Source of the DNA: Knoellia flava TL1
Lineage (GTDB): Bacteria; Actinomycetota; Actinomycetes; Actinomycetales; Dermatophilaceae
Reading direction: 5' to 3'
Length of the DNA stretch: 64,000 nucleotides
Assembly: GCF_000768675.1 (NCBI RefSeq)
Contig: NZ_AVPI01000001.1
Location: forward strand, 309,449-373,448
A program made the translations under genes and the position numbers. Position 1 is the stretch's first letter; each line of letters begins with the position of its first letter. Of the stretch, positions 23,998 to 32,080 are shown one piece after another. The notes below the pieces were generated by a model. The model was not told the DNA's origin. It did no database searches and worked only from the letters and a program-made list of their open reading frames with translations.

Positions 23998-24672
23998 CTA
24001 GGGAGTCGCGACGAGGGTGCGCCAGGGCACCGAGGCGATGCTCTCGAAGACGACGTCGGCGTCCTGTGCAAGGACCTCGACGGGGGTTGTGCCGAGGACC
24101 GCGACGAGACCGCCCGCGCCCGCCGCGCGCCCCGACACGAGGCCGGCCGTGGCGTCCTCGACGACGAGGCAGTCCTCGGGCTGGAGCCCGATGCGGGAGG
24201 CACCGAGGACGTAGGGCTCGGGCCCCGGCTTGCCGTGCGAGACGTCACTCGCGGTGACGAGCACGGTGGGGCGGGGCAGGCCCGCCGCGGCGATGCGCAC
24301 CCCGGCGAGCTCGTGCTCGCACGACGTGACGATGGCGTGCGGGACGCCGAGCTCGTCGAGCAGCTCGAAGACCTCGCGAGCGCCCTCCAGGGCGACGACA
24401 CCCTCGGTGTCGGCCAGCTCGATCTCACGGATACGGGCGTGCGCGGCGAGCTGCTCGGCCTCGGAGCGGTCGGCCATGACGTCGAGGATCGTGTTCATGC
24501 TCGTGCGGCCGTGCGAGCCGACGAGGGCGGCGGGCTCGACCCCGACCTCCTCGCACCACCGCATCCACGACCGCACGACGGCAGGCGTCGAGTCGATGAG
24601 GGTGCCGTCCATGTCGAAGAGGACGCCGCCGAACGCACGCTCGGACAGGGCTCCGGCCAGGGGTGCACTCAC
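23998..24672 (-). CDS. HAD-IA sugar phosphatase-like hydrolase
   Basis: A cytoplasmic phosphatase of 224 residues. All HAD motifs are present: motif I LFDMDGTLIDS (Asp20 and Asp22), motif II VTSCEH, motif III GKPGPEPY and motif IV VVEDATAG. The cap inserted after motif I is helical, as in sugar-phosphate and 2-phosphoglycolate phosphatases. The GTG at 24672 has TAGGCT six bases upstream and is leaderless; that box overlaps the promoter of the divergent phosphoesterase gene, only 22 bases away. The exact sugar phosphate is unknown. Confidence 0.82.
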   Translation of the reverse strand: MSAPLAGALSERAFGGVLFDMDGTLIDSTPAVVRSWMRWCEEVGVEPAALVGSHGRTSMNTILDVMADRSEAEQLAAHARIREIELADTEGVVALEGAREVFELLDELGVPHAIVTSCEHELAGVRIAAAGLPRPTVLVTASDVSHGKPGPEPYVLGASRIGLQPEDCLVVEDATAGLVSGRAAGAGGLVAVLGTTPVEVLAQDADVVFESIASVPWRTLVATP

Positions 24673-24678
24673 CGGCTC

Positions 24679-24688
24679 AGCCTAGGGT
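24679..24688. promoter_or_regulatory. shared divergent -10 core for two leaderless genes
   Basis: CCTAGG at 24681-24686 forms TAGGCT towards the GTG at 24672 and TAGGGT towards the ATG at 24695, each exactly six bases from its start codon. The whole intergenic gap is 22 bases. The two promoters must exclude each other. Confidence 0.55.
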
Positions 24689-24694
24689 TGGGCC

Positions 24695-26848
24695 ATGGCG
24701 CCTCCGACCTCGGGACACGTGCGGGGCGCCCTCGCGACCGCGACGACGGCGTTCGTCGCCCTCGTCGGCGGCTGGATCTGGGCCGCGATGCAGCAGCCCG
24801 ACGGCTACGACGCCGTCCGCGAGTCGATCAGCGCGCTCGCCGCCTCCGAGACGCCGCACCGGTGGATCATGACGGCCGCGCTCGTCGTCACCGGCGTCGC
24901 GCACGTCGGATCAGCGCTCCTGTTGCCGGGGCTGCGCCGAGCCGGCCGGGCGGTGCTGACCGCGGCAGGTGTCGCCACCGTCCTCGTCGCCCTCGTCCCG
25001 CTCCCCTCGCGTGCCGAGGGGTCGGCCGTCCACACCGTCGTCGCCGCGCTGAGCTTCGTCCTCCTCGCGGCGTGGCCGTGGTTCGGGGCCGACGAGCGCG
25101 CCACCCCGCTGCTGCGTCCGGCGGTCGCCCGCCCGGCCTCGATCGTGCTGCTCCTCCTCGTCGCCTCACTCCCGCTCGGGGTGGGCAGCGGACTGCCGTT
25201 CGGTGCGCACGAGCGCGTCGTCGCGGGCCTGCTCGCCGCCTGGCCTCTGGCGACGGCCGCGGTCGCGTGGTGGGCCATGGGGCACCGCATCGGCGACCGG
25301 AGGGTGCGCCGCGTCGTCACCGTCGCTCTGCTCACCGTTGCCTGCGCGGCCGGCGGGGTCGCGGCCACCCGGCTCGCCCCGGCCACCGCCGAGACGACGC
25401 ACTACTCGGCGCAGGTCCAGCTGTCGATGGACCCGCGCGACTCGACCCGGCTCGTGGCCCGCACCCTCTTCGGCGACATCGACGTCGGCTTCACCGGGCT
25501 CGCGCCCGGCATCGAGGCCACCCCGCAGGTCAAGGCCTCGATCGCCGACCTCCTCAGCCGTCCGCAGATCACCGTGTCGAGCCTCCAGCCCGGGCCCCTC
25601 GAGCTCAACGCGGCGATCGTGCGGGCCGCACGCGACGTCGGCATCCGCTTCGCCCTCGGCGCCCTCGCCGTCGCCGCCCTCTGGGTGCTCCTCCGCGCGA
25701 TCGTGCGCCGGCGCCGGCCCGGCGCCTGGGCGTGGGCCGGGGCGACCACCGCCTGGGTCGTCGCGTGCGGCGCGACCGGCCTTGGCATGTGGCAGACCTA
25801 CCAGCCCGAGCGGCAGCACGAGTTCACCTCGACCGGCGTGCTCGGCACGGTGCAGCGCAACCAGTCGCTGCTCTCCGACGTCGAGGCCCGCACGGCGCAG
25901 GTCTCGCCCTACCTCCGCAACCTCATCGCGCTGTCGTCGGCGCTGCAGGACAAGTACTCCCCGACCGAGCTCGCCCAGCCCACCGCGCTGCGCGTCCTCC
26001 TCGTCTCGGACCTCCACGCGGGCAACCAGTACGCCCTCATGCGCACGATCGTCGAGGAGGAGGACATCGACCTCGTCGTCGACACCGGCGACCTCGTCAA
26101 CTTCGGCACGGTCGCCGAGGGCAACGCCTCGGGCATGTTCGCCGGCATCGCCTCGGTGCCCGTGCCCTATGTCTTCGTCCGCGGCAACCACGACGCCACG
26201 TCCGCGACCGACCGGGCCGTCCTCGACCGCATGGCCGCCATCCCCAACGTCGTCCTCCTCCAGCCCGACGACGAGACCTACACGGTCGTCGAGGCGGGTG
26301 GCATCCGGATCGCCGGGTTCAACGACCCACGGTGGTTCGGCGACGACGGCAAGCGGAGCAAGGACAAGCAGCAGCCTGCCAAGAGGGCGTTCGTCTCGGC
26401 GTTCGAGGAGCAGGACCCGCTCGACCTCCTCGTCTCGCACGAGCCGTGGGCGGTCCAGGACGTGCCGCGCGCCGACGTCGCCGTCAACGGCCACATGCAC
26501 ACCCCCGACCTCGAGGGGAACCGGATCCAGGCCGGCACCTTCACCGGCGGCGGACCGCTCACACACTTCGTCGGCAGCGAGGACGGCGAGGAGCTCATCG
26601 GCCAGCCGTCGGCCTTCGACGTCCTCAGCTTCGGCGAGACGTGCCGGCTCACGTCGGTGACCCGCTACCGGTTCCGCAACGTCATCGAGGGGCGGCCGGC
26701 ATACGACGATGTCAGTCTCGTCAACGGCAGCCGCATCGACACCGTGACCGAGGACGGGCGCACGTGCGAGAAGCCGGAACCCGGCGCCGGTGTCCTCGAC
26801 GCCCTCACCCTGACGGAGGTCCCGGCGAAGCCTCCCGCCGCCGAGTGA
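24695..26848 (+). CDS. DUF998 membrane domain fused to a metallophosphoesterase
   Basis: A 717-residue membrane protein. The first 210 residues form about six helices of the DUF998 kind, with the family stretch YDAVRESISALAA near 30-43. A short outer segment (about 230-300) and another pair of helices follow, and the C-terminal third is a calcineurin-like phosphoesterase with DLHAGNQ (from about 439), DTGDLVNFG, GNHD, SHEPW and GHMHTP in order, all metal ligands. It probably splits a phosphoester at the membrane. The ATG is leaderless behind TAGGGT. The fusion is unusual; phosphoesterases of this group often lack DUF998. Confidence 0.8.
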   Translation: MAPPTSGHVRGALATATTAFVALVGGWIWAAMQQPDGYDAVRESISALAASETPHRWIMTAALVVTGVAHVGSALLLPGLRRAGRAVLTAAGVATVLVALVPLPSRAEGSAVHTVVAALSFVLLAAWPWFGADERATPLLRPAVARPASIVLLLLVASLPLGVGSGLPFGAHERVVAGLLAAWPLATAAVAWWAMGHRIGDRRVRRVVTVALLTVACAAGGVAATRLAPATAETTHYSAQVQLSMDPRDSTRLVARTLFGDIDVGFTGLAPGIEATPQVKASIADLLSRPQITVSSLQPGPLELNAAIVRAARDVGIRFALGALAVAALWVLLRAIVRRRRPGAWAWAGATTAWVVACGATGLGMWQTYQPERQHEFTSTGVLGTVQRNQSLLSDVEARTAQVSPYLRNLIALSSALQDKYSPTELAQPTALRVLLVSDLHAGNQYALMRTIVEEEDIDLVVDTGDLVNFGTVAEGNASGMFAGIASVPVPYVFVRGNHDATSATDRAVLDRMAAIPNVVLLQPDDETYTVVEAGGIRIAGFNDPRWFGDDGKRSKDKQQPAKRAFVSAFEEQDPLDLLVSHEPWAVQDVPRADVAVNGHMHTPDLEGNRIQAGTFTGGGPLTHFVGSEDGEELIGQPSAFDVLSFGETCRLTSVTRYRFRNVIEGRPAYDDVSLVNGSRIDTVTEDGRTCEKPEPGAGVLDALTLTEVPAKPPAAE

Positions 26849-26872
26849 GCTCGCCCGATCCTCGTATGCCGT

Positions 26873-28066
26873 TCACTCGCCTCGCGTGCGCGCGCTCGCA
26901 CCTCGTGACGTGAGCGCTCCGGCGAGGCCCCGGACGAGGTGGCGGTCGATCCGGCCGTCGCCAAGGCCGAGCTCGACGAGGGTGTCGAAGACCCGGCGGT
27001 CGTGAGCGGCCGCGGTGATGCCCGCGTCGACGACCCGGGACGACTGCGAGAGCCGGGCCGCGAGCCACGTGTGTCGGAAGTGGCTGCCGAGGAGCCGCCG
27101 GACCTCGGTGCGGTGGACGGCGCCGGCGTCAGCAGTGCGACCGAGCCGGACCGCACGGGCGGCGGTGCGGCCGGCGAGGATGCCGGTCGCGACGGCGTAG
27201 TAGATGCCCTCCCCGGTCATCGGGTTGACGAGCCTGGCGGCGTCCCCGGCGAGGAGCACCGGTCCGTCGGGCTGGTCCCACCGCCACGTGCTCAGCGGCA
27301 GGTGGTGGCCGATCCAGTCGGCGCCGGATGTCGCGGCGCCGGGGACGAGCTCCTCGAGCTGGTCGAGGAGGAGGCGCCGGCTCGGCGGGCTGCCACCCTC
27401 GCCCGGGAGCAGCTCGCCGTAGCCGACGTTGACGAGCCCGTCGCCGCGGTCGAACGCCCACGCGTAGGAAGGCTGTCGCCGCGAGCCGTAGCGGATGACC
27501 TGGCGGCCACGGGTCTGCGGCGTGACCGGCGCGTAGCCGCGAATGGCGAGCGCGCGCGACTCGCGGCGACGCCCGAGCAGCCGCTCCCGGACGAGCGAGT
27601 GGGCGCCGTCGGCGCCGACGACGACCCCGGCGGTGAGGTCGCCGAGGGCACCGGAGACGACGACCGGGTCGGTCGCCAGCGAGGTGACGCGGTGCCGTCG
27701 CAGCTGCGCGCCGGCGGCAACCGCGCGCTCCACGAGCCGGGCGTCGAGGACCGAGCGCGGGACGACGTGGACCTCGCGCGCCATGTCGCCCTCGACCCGG
27801 ACGTCGCCGTGCGAGAGCTCGAGCCGCGTGATCGGCGCCCAGTCGTCGACGACGTCCGCGGCACCGACCGTCGCCAGGGCGGTGAGGACGTGCGGGGCGA
27901 TGCCGTCGCCGCACGACTTGTCGCGCGGGAAGTCAGAGCGGTCGAGGAGCAGCACCCGCAGCGTCGGGTCCTCGGTGAGGGCACCGAGCGCCGCGGCCGA
28001 GCCGGCCGGACCGGCGCCGACGACGATGACGTCGGCGTCGGTGCTCGCGGTCGTGCTCGCGCTCAT
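26873..28066 (-). CDS. geranylgeranyl reductase-like FAD-dependent oxidoreductase
   Basis: A 397-residue flavoprotein that probably saturates isoprenoid chains, such as those of menaquinone or polar lipids. The FAD loop VVGAGPAGSAAALGA is near 15-29, DKSCGDGIAPHVL follows near 48, VVGADGAHSLVRE lies mid-protein, and GDAARLVNPMTGEGIYYA near 290 closes the flavin site. These are marks of the TIGR02032 family. No Shine-Dalgarno is clear before the ATG. It converges on the phosphoesterase gene and lies 97 bases after an acyl-CoA synthetase gene on the same strand. Confidence 0.82.
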   Translation of the reverse strand: MSASTTASTDADVIVVGAGPAGSAAALGALTEDPTLRVLLLDRSDFPRDKSCGDGIAPHVLTALATVGAADVVDDWAPITRLELSHGDVRVEGDMAREVHVVPRSVLDARLVERAVAAGAQLRRHRVTSLATDPVVVSGALGDLTAGVVVGADGAHSLVRERLLGRRRESRALAIRGYAPVTPQTRGRQVIRYGSRRQPSYAWAFDRGDGLVNVGYGELLPGEGGSPPSRRLLLDQLEELVPGAATSGADWIGHHLPLSTWRWDQPDGPVLLAGDAARLVNPMTGEGIYYAVATGILAGRTAARAVRLGRTADAGAVHRTEVRRLLGSHFRHTWLAARLSQSSRVVDAGITAAAHDRRVFDTLVELGLGDGRIDRHLVRGLAGALTSRGASARTRGE

Positions 28067-28083
28067 CGGAGCCGTCCGAGTCG

Positions 28084-28108
28084 CCGGTCCAAAACGGATT
28101 TCGACCGG
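28084..28108. terminator. imperfect palindrome between two minus-strand genes
   Basis: CCGGTC.AAA pairs with TTT.GACCGG across a 5-base centre. On the minus strand it follows the acyl-CoA synthetase stop by about 55 bases and contains a short T-run, so it may be a weak terminator or an operator for the flavoprotein gene. Confidence 0.3.
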
Positions 28109-28163
28109 GACCCCACCCCCGTCCGCGTCCGCGTCCCTGACCGCGCCACGTCGCCGACCACGC

Positions 28164-29882
28164 TCAGTCGGTCCGGAGCAGGTCGTCCCGCCACTCCGTG
28201 GCCTCCTGCTCGCCGTGGCCGCGGGCCAGCTCCTCCTCGCGACCGCGCAGCTCGACGCGGCGGATCTTGCCCGAGATCGTCTTGGGCAGCTCGCCGAACT
28301 CGAGGCGGCGCACGCGCTGCCACGGCTGCAGGTGCTCGCGGGCGTGCGCGAGGATCGAGCGTGCCGTCTCCTCGTTGGGCTGGTGCCCGGGCGCCAGGAC
28401 GACGTAGGCCTTGGGCACGGCGAGTCTCACCTCGTCCGGCGCCGGCACCACGGCCGCCTCCGCCACCGCCGGGTGCTCGATGAGGACGGACTCGAGCTCG
28501 AACGGGCTGATCTTGTAGTCGCTTGCCTTGAAGACGTCGTCGGTGCGACCGACGTAGGTGATCCAGCCGTCGGCGTCGATGCTCGCCACGTCGCCTGTGT
28601 GGTAGAGCCCGTCGGCCATCGCCTCGGCGTTGCGCTCGGGGTCGCCCTGGTAGCCGGTCATGAGCGGCAGCGGTCGAGCCGCGAGGTCGAGGCACAGCTC
28701 GCCCTCGTCGACCCCGCGCTCCCCCGTCGCCGGGTCGACGAGGACGACCGGGCACCCCGGCAGCGGGCGCCCCATCGACCCGGGCTTGACGAGCGACCCC
28801 GGGGTGTTGCCGACGACGGCGGTCATCTCGGTCTGGCCATAGCCATCGCGCAGGGTGAGCCCCCACTTCTGCTGGACCTGCGCGATGACCTCGGGGTTGA
28901 GCGGCTCACCGGCGCCGATGACCTCACGCAGCGACCCCGGTCCCTCCGACAGGTCGGCGTTGATGAGCATCCGCCACACCGTCGGCGGCGCGCAGAAGGT
29001 CGTCACCTCGTGGTCGCGCAGCACCCCGAGCAGGGCTCCGGCGTCGAACCGCGTGTAGTTGTGCACGAGGATCGTCGCCTCCGCGATCCACGGCGCGAAG
29101 AAGCACGACCAGGCGTGCTTCGCCCAGCCCGGCGAGCTGATGTTGAGGTGCACGTCGCCCGGCTGCAGCCCGAGCCAGAACACCGTCGACAGGTGGCCCA
29201 GCGGGTAGGACACCTGCGTGTGCTCCACGAGCTTCGGCCGGCTCGTCGTCCCCGACGTGAAGTAGAGGAGCAGCGGGTCCCCGGGCGCGGTGCCGGGGTG
29301 GGGCAGCGGAGGCGAGTCGACGGCATACGCGTCGTGGAGGTCGTGCCAGCCGTCCGCGGGACCGACGCTGATGCGCGTGATGTCGCCCGGGATGCCGGCG
29401 AGCTTGTCGACCTGTGACGCGTTGGTGATGACGTGCCGCGCGCCGCCGCGGGTGACGCGGTCCTCGAGGTCTGCGGCTCCGGCGGCGGACGTCGTGGGCA
29501 TGATGACGGCGCCGAGCTTCATCACCGCGAGCATGCAGTCCCAGAGCTCGACCTGGTTGTCGAGCATGAGGATGACCGGATCCCCCTGTGCCACACCGCG
29601 TTCGGCGAGCCAGTGGCCGACGCGGTCGGACCGGTTGGCCATCGCGTCGAAGGTGACCTCGCTCGAGCTCCCGTCCTCCTCGACGAGGACGAGAGCCGTG
29701 CGGTCGTTGCCGCGGGCGATGACGTCGAACCAGTCGACCGCCCAGTTGAACCGCTCGCCGAGGTCGGGGAAGGCGAAGTCGCGCACGGCCTCCTCGTGCT
29801 TTCCGCGCCAGCCGAGGATCTGGTCGCGCGCCGCCCGGTAGAGGTCGGTGGCAGGGTTCGCGGGCGCGGGCGTCGTCGTCAT
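28164..29882 (-). CDS. AMP-forming acyl-CoA synthetase (medium-chain/ACSM-like)
   Basis: An adenylating enzyme of 572 residues that activates a carboxylic acid to its CoA thioester using ATP. The ATP loop YFTSGTTSRPK is near 210, DGYGQTEM near 350, and HTGDVASIDADGWITYVGR near 435 with the hinge Asp. The C-terminal catalytic lysine lies in LPKTISGKIRRVEL near 540. The sequence is closest in pattern to acetyl/medium-chain enzymes. AGGGTGAG precedes the ATG. Its neighbours are a flavin reductase and a ferredoxin-like protein, which gives no clear pathway. Confidence 0.87.
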   Translation of the reverse strand: MTTTPAPANPATDLYRAARDQILGWRGKHEEAVRDFAFPDLGERFNWAVDWFDVIARGNDRTALVLVEEDGSSSEVTFDAMANRSDRVGHWLAERGVAQGDPVILMLDNQVELWDCMLAVMKLGAVIMPTTSAAGAADLEDRVTRGGARHVITNASQVDKLAGIPGDITRISVGPADGWHDLHDAYAVDSPPLPHPGTAPGDPLLLYFTSGTTSRPKLVEHTQVSYPLGHLSTVFWLGLQPGDVHLNISSPGWAKHAWSCFFAPWIAEATILVHNYTRFDAGALLGVLRDHEVTTFCAPPTVWRMLINADLSEGPGSLREVIGAGEPLNPEVIAQVQQKWGLTLRDGYGQTEMTAVVGNTPGSLVKPGSMGRPLPGCPVVLVDPATGERGVDEGELCLDLAARPLPLMTGYQGDPERNAEAMADGLYHTGDVASIDADGWITYVGRTDDVFKASDYKISPFELESVLIEHPAVAEAAVVPAPDEVRLAVPKAYVVLAPGHQPNEETARSILAHAREHLQPWQRVRRLEFGELPKTISGKIRRVELRGREEELARGHGEQEATEWRDDLLRTD

Positions 29883-29939
29883 GCGCTCACCCTGCCTCGC
29901 GGGAAGGTCGCGCGCCAGCGGTCGAGCCGACTCGTTGCG

Positions 29940-30836
29940 TCAGGCGGGGCCGGAGCAGACGGCGGTCCGGTATGCCGTGTGCTCACCAGGGCCCTTGCCG
30001 CACGACAGCGGTGCCGGCGGGAGCGCCTCCGCGGTGACCTCGACCCAGGTCGTGTCGGGCAGCGGGTCGTCGCCGATGACCTCGACCCGCGTCACCGTCT
30101 CGGAGACGACGTCGACGGTCCCGGGACGGGCGGCGGTGATCGGCGCGGGTCCGTGCTCGGCGAGCACCCAGCCGGTCGCGGCCTGGACCGCCGGCGACCA
30201 GCGCGCCAGTCCGCGGAGGTGGCGCGTGTCGACCTCGCCGGCGCGGTGGGACCTCACGATGTCGACGGCGTCTGCCATGTCGACCTTGCCGAAGCAGGTG
30301 CCGTCAGGCATCGAGAGGAAGGTCCCGGCGAACCGGTGACCGCTGAGGTGGGTGCACTCCCAGACCTCGTCGGGCCACACCTTGGCGAGCGCAGCGGTGA
30401 TCGGGCGGCCGCGCAGCGCGCAGCAGGCGTCGCGGGTGCCCTGCGTGCAGACGAGGAGCATCGGCTCGGCGAGCGCCTCCGACTGAGCCAGCGGCGCGCC
30501 CATCGCGGCGACGGCGGCGAGGAGGTCGTCGCTCGTGCGCCACGTGCCGGTGACCCAGGTCCCGTGGGCCGAGTCGACGGCATACCAGGATGGCGCCTCG
30601 CCCGGAGCCCGGCGACCGTGACGACGCACGAGGAGCGACCGGCCCTGGAGCTCGGCGCACCCGGACTCGATCGCAGCGGCGAGGGAGGGGGAGATCGGCG
30701 GGGTCTCGAGGTGGTTCTTCGCCCACGGCCCGGGGTGCTCGATGAGGAGCCAGCGTCGCGCGACCGGCGCGGAGCCGAGCATGGGCTCGGAGCTCTCGCG
30801 GGCGATGTTGGAGCAGCGGCCGGATTCGGGACTCAC
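29940..30836 (-). CDS. sucrase/ferredoxin-like family protein (thioredoxin-like [2Fe-2S])
   Basis: A 298-residue protein of the Sucraseferredoxin-like family (PF06999), a thioredoxin-like fold that can carry an iron-sulfur cluster. Visible marks are CTQGTRDACCALRGRP near 140 and ECTHLSGHRFAGTFLSMPDG near 172, with Cys and His residues that could hold the cluster. The name is historical and sucrase activity is not implied; it probably moves electrons or matures a redox enzyme. The GTG at 30836 is chosen because TAGCAT lies seven bases upstream (leaderless). A GTG six bases earlier is the alternative. Confidence 0.75.
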   Translation of the reverse strand: MSPESGRCSNIARESSEPMLGSAPVARRWLLIEHPGPWAKNHLETPPISPSLAAAIESGCAELQGRSLLVRRHGRRAPGEAPSWYAVDSAHGTWVTGTWRTSDDLLAAVAAMGAPLAQSEALAEPMLLVCTQGTRDACCALRGRPITAALAKVWPDEVWECTHLSGHRFAGTFLSMPDGTCFGKVDMADAVDIVRSHRAGEVDTRHLRGLARWSPAVQAATGWVLAEHGPAPITAARPGTVDVVSETVTRVEVIGDDPLPDTTWVEVTAEALPPAPLSCGKGPGEHTAYRTAVCSGPA

Positions 30837-30843
30837 GCGCACG

Positions 30844-30849
30844 ATGCTA
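30844..30849 (-). promoter_or_regulatory. -10 box of a leaderless promoter (sucrase/ferredoxin-like gene)
   Basis: TAGCAT on the minus strand, seven bases before the GTG at 30836. The same hexamer serves the marR gene at 5918. Confidence 0.5.
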
Positions 30850-30881
30850 CGTCGGCGCGCCCCCTGCGCACCGGCCCCTCT

Positions 30882-30939
30882 CGGGTGTCGGGGATCGGGG
30901 CCCATCCCGGCCGGCGTGCGCCCGGATCCCCGACACCCG
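30882..30939. terminator. hairpin, family 2 (15-bp perfect arms)
   Basis: CGGGTGTCGGGGATC (30882-30896) pairs perfectly with 30925-30939, with weaker pairing further in. It lies 27 bases after the stop of the SorC gene on the minus strand and before the next gene, so it likely ends SorC transcription. Its arm sequence recurs at 23031-23082. Confidence 0.5.
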
Positions 30940-30966
30940 GGGGCGACAGCGCTCCCGGCCAGGGCT

Positions 30967-31914
30967 TCAGCGGAGGTCGAGGAGGGCGTCGGCGGTGTCG
31001 GCGGTCGTGACGAGCGACTCGATGAGGTCCCCCTTGACCGCTGCCGCGATGGCGTCGACCTTGTCGGGACCGTGGGCGATGCCGATGACGTGCCGGATGC
31101 CGTGGAGCTGCTCGCCGGTGAGCCCGACGATCCTCGCGGTGAGCGGGGTGTCGACGACGGCCCCGTCGGCGTCGAAGAAGACGCCCGCAGCCTCGCCCAC
31201 CGCCCCCGACCGGGCGACGGCCTTGCGGTCCGCGGGCTTGAGCACGTCGTGGATCGTCGACGTCCCCGGTGTCCACGCGCCGAGGCCGATGACGGCGAGG
31301 GTGACGTCGGCGACCCGGTCGAGGGCCTCCCGGACGGGGGGCTGCCGGCGCATGACCTCGGCGCTCGCGGCATCGTCGAGGAGCAGGGGCGAGTAGAAGA
31401 CGTGCCGCCCGCCGCCGGCGATCCGGGCCGCGCGCCGGACGACGTCGACCGAGCTGCTGTCCTCCTCGGGTGTGACCATCGCTCCGCTCAGCTGGACGAC
31501 GGGAATCCTCGGGAGCGACGTCAGCGCGTCGACCATGCGGCTCACGGAGCGGCTCCACGGCAGGCCGAGGACGTCCTTGTCGGTGACGACCTCGCTGAGG
31601 AGGGCGGCCGCGGCCGCGGAGACCCCCGGGTCCGCCTGGGCGCCGGACCCCGGCACGACGACGCAGTGCTCGAGCCCGAGGGCATCGCGCAGCCGGGCCG
31701 ACCGGTCGGTGTCGATCCCCACCGGCGAGACGACCTCGATGCGCACCATCCCGCTCTCGCGGGCCGCGTCGAGGAGGCGCGCGACCTTGAACCTGCTGAT
31801 TCCCAGCGAGGTCGCGAGGTCGACCTTGGACTCCCCGTCGATGAGGTGACGGCGCGCGACAGCCGCCGCGAGGACGGCTTCCGAGGGACCGAGGGCGTCA
31901 GCCACGAGGCACAT
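30967..31914 (-). CDS. SorC family (sugar-binding) transcriptional regulator
   Basis: A 315-residue regulator with an N-terminal helix-turn-helix (about 25-55: KVDLATSLGISRFKVARLLDAARE) and a SorC-type sugar-phosphate-binding domain (about 60-310). It is divergent from the polyol import and oxidation operon and is the obvious controller of it, probably sensing a sugar or sugar phosphate. A GCTCA-TT-TGAGC palindrome lies in the shared gap. The ATG at 31914 is used here, but GTG at 31905 is nearly as good because GGGAGA lies nine bases before it and touches the ATG. Confidence 0.83.
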   Translation of the reverse strand: MCLVADALGPSEAVLAAAVARRHLIDGESKVDLATSLGISRFKVARLLDAARESGMVRIEVVSPVGIDTDRSARLRDALGLEHCVVVPGSGAQADPGVSAAAAALLSEVVTDKDVLGLPWSRSVSRMVDALTSLPRIPVVQLSGAMVTPEEDSSSVDVVRRAARIAGGGRHVFYSPLLLDDAASAEVMRRQPPVREALDRVADVTLAVIGLGAWTPGTSTIHDVLKPADRKAVARSGAVGEAAGVFFDADGAVVDTPLTARIVGLTGEQLHGIRHVIGIAHGPDKVDAIAAAVKGDLIESLVTTADTADALLDLR

Positions 31915-32023
31915 TCTCCCGACCCGTCGCCCGGGGCGGCAGTCGGTTCGCCGGACAGCCGGGGCGGGCGCACCTGTTGACAGGGCGGCGTCGCTCCGAC
32001 AGGCTCATGTGTGCAGCATACGC

Positions 32024-32035
32024 GCTCATTTGAGC
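32024..32035. promoter_or_regulatory. palindrome, candidate SorC operator
   Basis: GCTCA-TT-TGAGC lies between the divergent SorC gene and the polyol operon; another GCTCAT occurs at 32003. The region is AT-rich for this genome, as promoters are here. SorC binding is inferred. Confidence 0.45.
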
Positions 32036-32080
32036 ATTGCGAGTGCGGAACCCGGAGCAGACGACGAGAACGAGGCAACG

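Noticed and set aside
24235..26913. A long plus-strand frame overlapping the HAD and phosphoesterase genes.
   Set aside because: It is a shifted frame of the phosphoesterase gene with no recognisable protein features.
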